Below, one piece after another: positions 56,707 through 64,000 of a DNA stretch of 64,000 nucleotides (position 1 is its first letter; every line of letters begins with the position of its first letter). The position numbers were made by a program, and so were the translations under genes. A model generated the notes under the pieces. That model saw nothing but the letters and a program-made list of their open reading frames with translations, was not told the DNA's origin and searched no databases. The stretch comes from Siphonodentalium dalli (lineage: Eukaryota; Mollusca; Scaphopoda; Gadilida; Siphonodentaliidae), in contig CP136065.1 of the NCBI GenBank assembly GCA_032622095.1, positions 37,048,732-37,112,731 of the forward strand, given 5' to 3'.

Positions 56707-57447
56707 ATGTGTTGTTGTTGTTGTAATGTGGGGTCAGGAAGCCCGAACACGTCTTTAATCACTTAAGTTATGTCCCTGGGCTCAATGTTCAGCAAACTCG
56801 TTTTGTTGGTTCCCATTATGATCAATTTGAAATTTGGTAAAGTTCTTAACAAAAATATGTAATATTTGGACCAAAAACGTGTTTGGGGGAGGGGTAGCTA
56901 AAATCCGTTATTTCGCAAACCGTTCTAAATTTCTGTTAACTTCTTTCAACGTATGCTTGTCAGATAACTGCTACACCATATGGAATAAATATTTTGGCAT
57001 TATAGCTGTACTCATTTGAACGATAATGTTTGAAATATAATATTTTTGTGAAAAAGAGCGATTTTTCAGCAAAAAATAAATGTTTCGGCTCCAAATGGCA
57101 GGAAAATCTAAATTAACCAATACTTTTTGCATACCAGGTAGAGATATGATATCATATAGTAATTTTAACCCCAACACTATTGGCAAATAAGTTATGACAT
57201 AGCCACAGGGCTCGCTTTACCAAAATCGTAAATTTCTGGAAAAAGTCACTGTTGGTATCGTTTATCGTCGATTTGACAATAGCCACCACCAATTCCGTTA
57301 TTTTTCACTATCAATTTCGTCAACAGTATACATTTCTCCTTCCAAAAAAGATGGTTTCAACTTGTTCTACCGTGGGTATGGGTATCTCGAAAACTAGAGC
57401 TCTTTTTCAATTTGGCCGCTGCACTAATAAAACATAATACTGACATA
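56707..57447. repeat. Right long inverted arm
   Basis: This is the reverse-complement partner of 49972-50690. It begins with 'gttgttgttgtaatgtgggg' and ends at 'ggccgctgcactaataaaac'. It lies about 300 bp downstream of the transposase remnant. Confidence 0.85.
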
Positions 57448-57779
57448 ACGTGATGATTATAGACGAAATACCTTTTTTTGTTTTTTTTTGAAGAAATTTT
57501 GTTGACTAAATAACGGAGATACTATATATTCAGAACTGAAACAAAAAGTCAAAAAAAACAGATGAGAGTTTTCTTTAAAAACGTGTTTTCGAACAAGTGA
57601 TTTAAATAGTTTTTTCGAAGTCATTTTACCGTATAAAGTTCAACATCTCAGAACTACATCGAGTGTTATTATGTTTGAAATCGAATCAAATTCAAAGCTT
57701 CGCAGCGTCCTAGTAGGACATCATACAATGCACCCAGGGATGTGGCTAGAGGGTCTCCGCTGGGGGATGTCCACCTTGG

Positions 57780-57935
57780 GAATTTCCAACTGCACCCACC
57801 CCCGCCTTAAGTCGCAATCACACCAACACAACTTTTTGCATAATTCCATTTGCACCCCCCCCCCCCCCTTGAGTCGGAATCGTACCAACACCACTTTTTG
57901 CATATTTCCATTTGCACCCCGCCCCCTTGTACCTC
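57780..57935 (+). repeat. Two direct copies of a ~65-bp C-rich unit
   Basis: 'agtcgcaatcacaccaacac', 'aactttttgcat' and 'aattccatttgcaccc' recur immediately as 'agtcggaatcgtaccaacac', 'cactttttgcat' and 'atttccatttgcaccc', separated by a poly-C run. Confidence 0.85.
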
Positions 57936-58079
57936 ATGCTCAGGCCTAATTTCCTATATATTCATAAGCCATGCTTCTATTTTCCCAGTATGAGAACGTT
58001 AAGATATTTTAACCTGAAAATTGCCCCAAAAAAAACAACTAGTGATCTAATTCCAGACAAATGCACACAGCTACCGACA

Positions 58080-58760
58080 ACAGACCAGGAAACACCGGGC
58101 CGACCATGGTTGTTCGGCCCGGTGTGAGAAAATTTTGAAAACTATACAAGAAAATCGCAAATCCTAGCATCAAGACTGGCATCAACTGAAGCTTTCCTAG
58201 TGTTGGAAATTTCAAACCTCATACTCACCCTCAGGTTGGAAAATTCTTCAACTGATGACCATTTATGTCTACACGTTTGACCAAATGTAGTAAAATATTG
58301 TTTTGCTAAACTAATTAGCAGTTTTGTATTGGCCATGTGAATGGGGCAATGACACACCGGGCCGACCATGGTTCGGCCCGGTGTGCGAAAATTTTGAAAT
58401 CTGAACAAGAAAATCGCAAAATCCTAACATCTAGACTAGCCTCAAGCCTTCCTACTGTTCGAAATTTCAAACCCTACACCCCCACTTAGGTTGGAAATTT
58501 TCCAACTGATAACAATTCCAATGACAATGTTGACCAATTGTATGACAATATTGTTTTCTTAAATTAACTAGAAGTTTTTGACTGGCCACGGGGGAGAGAC
58601 CAGGACACAAGCTTTCCAAGTGTTGGAAATTTCCAACCTGTCACCCCCGTAAGGTTGAAAAATTTCCAACTGATGACCATTTATGTCAAAATTTTTGACC
58701 AAAAATAGGAACATATGCAAATATTGGTCGAAAAACAATAAATTCCCCCAATAAATTGTT
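58080..58760 (+). repeat. Three ~265-bp tandem units, two with GC-rich hairpins
   Basis: Each unit has 'aaattttgaaa', 'aagaaaatcgcaaa', 'aagctttcctagtgttgg', 'aaatttc', 'aaggttgg', 'aactgatgaccatttatg' and 'ttgacca'. Units 1 and 2 carry ACACCGGGCCGACCATGG followed by its complement (58091-58126 and 58350-58386). The second is a perfect 13-bp stem with loop CCATGGT. Unit 3 lacks it. Confidence 0.88.
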
Positions 58761-59344
58761 TTATAATCAAACTACAAGAACATTTTCAACTTATTGTTGG
58801 TGTGAAATTTCGTTGTGGCAGGTATGAAATTTCCAACTATTGAAAATATAGCTCTCTGCTGGGGGGGGGGGGGGTGAGACACCCCCACCCCCCCTCTAGC
58901 CACATCCCTGAATGCACCTAATCCCCACAATGCATGCCAGTTTTGACTGGCACACATGTTCTGAACGTTCTTGGCATTTTACTGCCATATGCTCTTGTTT
59001 GTTCCTGGTGATTTGCATGAAAATACCGTTACGACATCCATTATCGGCAACTGGTACTCGCACACCAGGAAATTCAATTGTGATAAACAACACCTGGAAC
59101 ATGCCATCAGAGAACCAGAACCCATTTAACGATTAATGTATGCAATATGCAATATTCTCATCGCGTGCCCACGCGAGACACGTACTTATAAATGAACCAT
59201 CATAAATGTGAAATACTATTTCACGTAAACAATTTTATGTTGATATAATTAAATGCGTGGGATTGAGGCACTGTCACACAACTTACTTGGGCCTCGCTCC
59301 CGACACTATACCATTAAAGAACACATACTTACATGTACTAGAAT
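58761..59344. other. Intergenic stretch
   Basis: It has a poly-G run at 58861-58874 followed by C-rich text. No gene is recognised. Confidence 0.35.
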
Positions 59345-60062
59345 ATACACAACTAGCCGATGAGCCCGACGTTGTCCGGGCTATTCAAAAACCAAATTTC
59401 AAGTCGATAGCTCCACCCGTTTCCGAGATGAGCCCGACGTTATCCGGGCTATTCAAAAACCAAATTTCAAGTCGATAGCTCCACGCGTTTCCGATATCTG
59501 GTCTGCGCATGCGCGAAGCTGGCGTCGCACGGACTCGGCGACCCGATAAAATTCGTATCCGGGGCAAGATACATTCACATACCAAATTTCAAGTCGATAG
59601 CTCCACCCGTTTCCGAGATCTCGTTGCGCATGCGCGAAGCTGGCGTCGCACGGGCTCGGCGACCCGATAAAATTCGTATCCGGGGCAAGATACATTCACA
59701 TAGCAAATTTCAAGTCGATAGCTCCACCCGTTTCCGAGATCTCGTCTAACCACTCAAAAGTATTGTTCCCGTATATCTCTCTGCAGATGCTAATAACGTT
59801 AAATGGTAAACAAACGCTCTTTATAGCGATGCGTCAAAAACAAACGCTCATTAAATTATCGCTTGATTAACCACCGCAGTGCCGTTTTTTGTGACTGAGA
59901 TTGGAGAACGGTGCTCTGAGCTTCTCCAAAACGCGACGCCGACGGTGTCCGTTGGATTTTACCCTTGGATAGGAAGTTTGGTCTCGATCGGTCAACCCGT
60001 TTTCGATTCTATAAAGGACAGACAGACAAACAGAGGTCTTCAAAATATATATGAGATTGAAT
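59345..60062 (+). mobile_element. Tandem-core element with GACA tail
   Basis: It opens 'actagccgatgagcccgacg' with a CCCGAC/GTCCGGG hairpin. The phrase 'aaatttcaagtcgatagctc' occurs four times (near 59393, 59463, 59584 and 59704). The blocks 'gcgcatgcgcgaagctggcg' and 'cgacccgataaaattcgtat' are duplicated. The end is 'ggtcaacccgttttcgattc', GACAGACAGACA and 'ggtcttcaaaatatata'. It has the same architecture as the 27975 element. Confidence 0.65.
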
Positions 60063-60883
60063 AATGCACGGTTCACATGTATGTTGTATAATGAACATGC
60101 GTATAGCATGGTATTGGGTACAGCACTGTACATGTGTGTATGGGACAGCACACCTGCTCATCAATAATACCGAAGCTCAGTCGTTGATGTCAAATCGATT
60201 CGTTGAAACGATGTATGTTTGAACTATTTTGAACATCCAAAATGCTTACACAATGTACATTTAGTATGGTAAATACAGATCGAGATATATATATATATAT
60301 GTATGTGTACAAAACACCGTTATACATGTACACACTTTATATACTCTGAATACAACTAACCGAAATGAACGCGAATAATAAGCTGTTATCAAGTTTCAGC
60401 ACATCAGTGAACGCCAACTATTTATTCCTACCATATCGGGAACATACTACATGTAACAAGGAATGCTGGTTTTTGCTTAATTCTGAAGAATGATATGAAT
60501 AAGTCTTCCAGTGGAATATTAAATCCACGGCAAAGTATTGTTCTATTTATCAACCTCTTTTGATCTTGGGAACAGGATCGTATAATGTAATAGAGGTCAG
60601 AATTAATGATAACAAGTTGAGGTTTCAAATGCCAAGTGCACATTATATACATTTGGCATTTAACAAATCGCTAAATTACAGTTTCAGGACACCTGAGCTG
60701 AATACGCTTGTAATTTGGGCTATTCTAATATAGTGCAATATTGGACTTTTTGTTTTGTAATACGTTCATATTTCGACCCCCAAATGCGTTGATATTTCGA
60801 CATTCAAATAGGTTCACATTGGGCTCATTATCCAGAACAGACTGGACAACCACGTATCAATGAACATAGCTGAAACAAAGTAC
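60063..60883. other. Intergenic stretch
   Basis: A short TA run lies at ~60286-60300. An open frame at 60428-60652 (-) has coding-like wording but no motif I can name. Confidence 0.3.
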
Positions 60884-60919
60884 AGTAATGCCCTAAAGTC
60901 GATTATTTAGGGCATTACT
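60884..60919. repeat. Hairpin, 14-bp perfect stem
   Basis: AGTAATGCCCTAAA is followed by eight bases and its exact complement TTTAGGGCATTACT. Confidence 0.9.
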
Positions 60920-61223
60920 TTACCATATCAACATGCTGCTGGGACGTTATGGACCACGTCTGTATGGCTAGACATACATGCATGTAGAAAGCAACAATTT
61001 CCGCAGTTTCGATTACCATCAATCATGCGTTTTCGTCGAGTTTTTTTTTCCAGAGAGTAGTTCGAGGGGGAGCTAGCCCCAGGATTTTCGAAGGCGCCGA
61101 ATGGACCCTTCCTTAACCCCTCATGTGTATACATTTAAGTGACATATCGAAAAATAAAAAATATATAAGACATTTTACAAAATTTATTTTTCCTCCTTTT
61201 TTTATTTTGGCAGGTGGTTGGTC

Positions 61224-61691
61224 TTATAGTGGTGTGGTGTTGTTGCTGCTGTTGTGGGCTGTCATAGCCGGGGCACTTGCTGTCCGCGTGGCTTCTATGT
61301 TGGCTGCTATGCTATCATAGTGTGGTCCTGGAGGTGCAAATTTCAGGGACGCTTCCAATGTTAGAATCAGCTGCTAGTCTGTACAGATTGGTGTTCTTTC
61401 CGCCTGGCCACGACTTTTCTCCGGGGACACCTGCTCGATGTAGATTGGCGTCTCCGGTTTAGAGAAGGGTGGATCCATCCCCACTTGTGCCCGAGCCGCC
61501 GCTGTGGGTGATGGTGATGGTGATTCCAGCTGTACTTCAAACCGCCCAGGAGCTGGTGGTGGAATATCAGCCTCCTGCACGGGACAACGGCTGGAAGTGG
61601 CAGTCGGGTGCAGTAGACACGGCAACTTTATTCTACGGTCAATCGGAATCATTGAACGCATTATCACCCGCACCTGAAATTCCCATATCAA
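61224..61691 (-). other. Candidate host exon(s) on the minus strand
   Basis: The frame from 61691 reads through 105 residues rich in Pro, Ser and charged groups (EADIPPPAPGRFEVQLESPS, PFSKPETPIYIEQVSPEKSR) to a TAG at 61374-61376. The same frame then continues for 49 more residues (LKFAPPGPHYDSIAANIEAT) to TAA at 61224-61226. AATAAA follows within 40 bp (61201-61206 and 61183-61188 on this strand). A possible splice acceptor 'gaatttcag' lies just before 61674. The block is GC-richer than its surroundings. It could be a terminal exon of a membrane-protein tail, a pseudogene with one stop, or two exons. The plus strand also has open frames and a pyrimidine tract plus CAG at 61212, so the strand is not certain. 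Confidence 0.33.
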
Positions 61692-62900
61692 CTATTACCT
61701 ACCACCATCAAGAATGTAATTAGGCAACATGTGATTGACGAAGCAGACGTCGGGATTTTCGTATCTGGGAACCTACCGAGTTGTACTTAGTATGGCTGTC
61801 TGTATAGCACTAAAGACCTAGTACCGTAAATTGGGTTACCATCATGATTGCCATAGACGCGGAAACCTGGTATCAATAAACTGAGTTATATAATCATTGA
61901 ACTTTTTATTTCGACAGCACCCGCTGTAATTCAATAACAGCTGACGTATCTAGGTTATCGAGTGTGTTCTTGATTATTTCGTTTAACTCTTCGATAGCAC
62001 TGGTTGCGTTTTTAAACGAGATTTAGCTTTAATCATATACACTTTGTCGCATTCTCGGGATCTAAAATGCATAATAACTATAAATGTTGCCAATATCATT
62101 ATCAAAGTTCCTTTGGTGGTAGAGCGAGTTTTTTTTTTTACAACAATGAAATGTTTTTCAATCAGTATATTCCCTGGAAACAAAGCAATGCTGGCACCAG
62201 ATCAATATCCTAGCTTTTCAACGAATGTATTCTATAGTGTTGATATATTTTATAACCTTACGTATCATAATGAATAAAACTGATTACCAGTTGAACAACT
62301 CTCAGTACACGCTACGAGTACATGCACTACACATATCTTGGACATGCCGTGGAGTGGCGTTCACTTAATAGTCCACTGAAATACTGCAGCAGGTCCCTAC
62401 AAATAATACCCGCCGCAATGAGGCTGTCATGTATGGAGCCACAGGTCGCTTCAGGGGCTTGTTGTAAAAGCACGATGGCGATCGTCTGGAATAAGCCACA
62501 TCGATGTCACACTAAGCGAGTATATGGACAATATTTGAACAGTATGTGCAGTTCCGCAATTTGTGGTTGTCGATGACGGTGAAAATGGTGAAATACCTAG
62601 TCAGAGGTTCGAACGAGGCTATGTCAGCTATTGCGGCAGATCGCTATTGCAATAAGATAAGAAAACAGTGTACATGTATACTATATATCGATATTCCCTG
62701 GAATAATACTCTGTCATTGATGTTTTCACTGCTTCTGGTATCGAATCATTATTGTTCATGCCATACTGATATTCGTCTCAATGGACCAATTGTCTTGCCA
62801 CGAATTTATAATGTATGCATTTGGATACCAGTCGGTGTGCGGGCTTGATCTCTCAAGCATTCCAAACGAAAATAATTTATTCACAGACTGTTTTTCGTTC
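61692..62900. other. Intergenic or intronic stretch
   Basis: No repeats or motifs are recognised. Overlapping frames at 62322-62848 carry no known domain. Confidence 0.3.
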
Positions 62901-62904
62901 ATAA

Positions 62905-64000
62905 GTATAATAATGTATAGCATTTTTAAAGCGCCTTATCCCATGAGGCCCAAAGCGCTCAATGATACAACAGATGACCGAGCTCCAGCACATTTAAACA
63001 CATATATGCATGTACACACAAACAATAACTACAATGAAATAAATCAAACAATTCATATACAAATCAGGATGAAGGCTGTGTGTATTGTATAAAACAATGC
63101 AGGAAATGTGTGCTCAGCTTTGGTCGTCGTCGTTGCCATAGTGAAGTTTAAACAGATACGTTTTGAGTTCTGTTTTGAAAGAGTCCAAAGTAGCAAAATT
63201 CCTAAGTGTAAGCGGGAGTGAATTCCAAAGGTTTGGGCCGTAGCATTCAAAAGATCGACGACCATAATTAACAAGGTCACGTTTGGGGACAGCAAGTAAT
63301 ATTTTATCAGCTGACCTTAAGCCTGGTTTACCAGGTACATAGCATGAAAGAAGAGATTCGATATATACAGGGAGGGGCGAGAGACAGTCAAATTTCTTAC
63401 AACATAAGACAGCAATTTTATAGTCAATGCGGGCTTGAATTGGTAGCCAGTGCAGTTCTTTGAACATTGGTGTCAGGTCAGAAAATTTAGGCTTCTTAAG
63501 AATCACACGAGCAGCAATGTTCATCATACGTTGAAGTTTATCAATTTCTGTCTTTGGTAAGCCAGCCAGAAGTGGGTTACAGTAGTCAATCTTGGAAAGA
63601 ACAAATGACGAAACAAGAGTTTTAGCAGCATCGGTGGTTATGAATGGCCTGATGTGAGAAATTCTCCTTATATCCAGAAATAGACTTCTGCATAAATTGT
63701 TTATGTACACTTCCATTGACAGAGTACTGTCCAGGTGAATGCCCAGATATCTGGCACACGACGATGGCTTTATGTCGGAATCACCTATACGAATGCAGTC
63801 CAAAGGGGTGTTCTTAATTCTGTGATCAGTTCCAAATAACATTATCTCGGTTTTGTCATCATTTAAACACAGTTGGTTTGCGCCCATCCAGTTCTTCACT
63901 GCCGTTATACATTGCTGCATTTCTGAGATATTGTTTGCGAACTCTGATGGTGAGCTGGGCGTATAAATCAGTGTATCGTCTGCGTACATGTGGTATTGTA
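62905..64000 (-). mobile_element. Non-LTR retrotransposon, 3' part, runs off the window
   Basis: It comprises an ORF2 C-terminal half (63114-64000) plus a ~200-bp 3' untranslated part. The latter ends, in element orientation, with 'gagcgctttgggcctcatgg' and 'aaggcgctttaaaaatgc' and then 'tacattattatact'. Paired AAGCGC/GCGCTT motifs followed by ATT repeats are typical of CR1/L2/Rex-like LINE tails. Confidence 0.82.
63114..64000 (-). CDS. Reverse transcriptase ORF2, C-terminal part (partial at window edge)
   Basis: The frame is open from the right edge of the window to a TGA at 63114-63116, so at least 291 residues are visible and the start lies outside. The first codons give QYHMYADDTLIYTPS; YADD is the catalytic box of the reverse transcriptase palm. 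Next come NQLCLNDDKTEIMLFG (the 'N--KTE-M-FG' segment), CARYLGIHLDSTLSM (the LGI-LD motif), KIDYCNPLLAGLPKTEIDKL, LQRMMNIAARVI, FKELHWLPIQARIDYKIAVL, PLWN-like 'GPNLWNSLPL' and FKTELKTYLF at the end. This order is standard for CR1/L2/Rex-type LINEs. No stop or frameshift interrupts the visible part, unlike every other transposon gene in the window, so this is the youngest retrotransposon copy here. The endonuclease and palm N-terminal parts would lie beyond 64000. Confidence 0.93.
   Translation of the reverse strand, partial: QYHMYADDTLIYTPSSPSEFANNISEMQQCITAVKNWMGANQLCLNDDKTEIMLFGTDHRIKNTPLDCIRIGDSDIKPSSCARYLGIHLDSTLSMEVYINNLCRSLFLDIRRISHIRPFITTDAAKTLVSSFVLSKIDYCNPLLAGLPKTEIDKLQRMMNIAARVILKKPKFSDLTPMFKELHWLPIQARIDYKIAVLCCKKFDCLSPLPVYIESLLSCYVPGKPGLRSADKILLAVPKRDLVNYGRRSFECYGPNLWNSLPLTLRNFATLDSFKTELKTYLFKLHYGNDDDQS

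Noticed and set aside
58091..58126. GC hairpin followed by A/T-rich DNA as a bacterial-type terminator
   Set aside because: The window is eukaryotic, the hairpin is duplicated within a tandem repeat, and no upstream gene exists.
59350..59395. Hammerhead ribozyme ('ccgatgagcccgacgttgtc')
   Set aside because: It has a GATGAG-plus-stem half, but the first core base differs and the required GAAA after the stem is absent. Probably coincidence with the element's start hairpin.
60428..60652. Minus-strand frame of 74 residues with a coding-like tail
   Set aside because: No recognisable motif, no neighbouring coding pieces, and no conserved context. Too weak to call a gene.
61374..61376. Programmed readthrough of the TAG in the minus-strand candidate exon
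   Set aside because: The context TAG-CAG-CTG only partly resembles known leaky contexts, and a pseudogene or splice boundary is simpler.

Overview
The window is AT-rich eukaryotic DNA from an invertebrate animal. It contains a tRNA-derived SINE, several non-LTR retrotransposon remnants, a THAP9/P-element-type transposase fossil, TTAA-targeting MITEs, intron-sized non-coding gaps and long satellites. Bacterial operons, rRNA, functional tRNA genes and CRISPR are all absent. The SINE body, and repeats that start near 'ggacataactctgg' and end in GACA/GACG microsatellites, suggest a lophotrochozoan and perhaps a mollusc. That assignment is an inference and is weak. I see no complete host gene. Two GC-richer patches (27565-27895 on + and 61224-61691 on -) are the only candidates for host exons.

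Layout. 1-6640: a large element with two inverted arms, each made of two diverged tandem units, around a decayed centre that holds a nested 494-bp TTAA MITE. 6780-8192: a long palindrome, then an intact piggyBac-like MITE carrying twin 69-bp hairpins. 8770-10085: a decayed transposon-like gene on the minus strand. 10-16 kb: AT-rich DNA with a 29-bp minisatellite, an A-rich array derived from the MITE interior, and a 1350-bp Harbinger-like element with TTA target duplications. 16-22 kb: further MITE copies, palindromes and a direct duplication. 23.7-29 kb and 33.6-33.9 kb: elements with internal tandem repeats that open with a CCCGAC-GTCCGGG hairpin and end in CA/GACA/TA microsatellites. 29223-33509: a transposon with terminal inverted repeats, containing a 300-380-bp tandem repeat into which a MITE has inserted at TTAA. 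Neighbouring repeat units preserve the empty site. 35-44 kb: inverted repeats, a non-LTR ORF1 (gag-like) remnant with its 3' tail, another MITE, and a decayed non-LTR reverse transcriptase on the minus strand. 44762-48470: a 3.7-kb satellite of about 128 units of 29 bp with higher-order order. 49972-57447: two long inverted arms around a degenerate ~185-bp satellite, a SINE, a LINE fragment and the P-type transposase pseudogene. 57.8-60 kb: further tandem repeats with strong hairpins. 62.9 kb to the right edge: the 3' end of a non-LTR retrotransposon on the minus strand, with a YADD reverse-transcriptase motif and an open frame that runs off the window.

The window reads as a repeat-rich gene desert built by nested insertion, so there are no cooperating host genes to describe. 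Its most informative parts are the insertion events that can be read directly (TTAA MITE with empty sites, SINE inside a satellite, palindrome inside an older repeat), the twin-hairpin MITE family, the higher-order 29-bp satellite, and the possibility that 49972-57447 is one P-like transposon with unusually long inverted ends.
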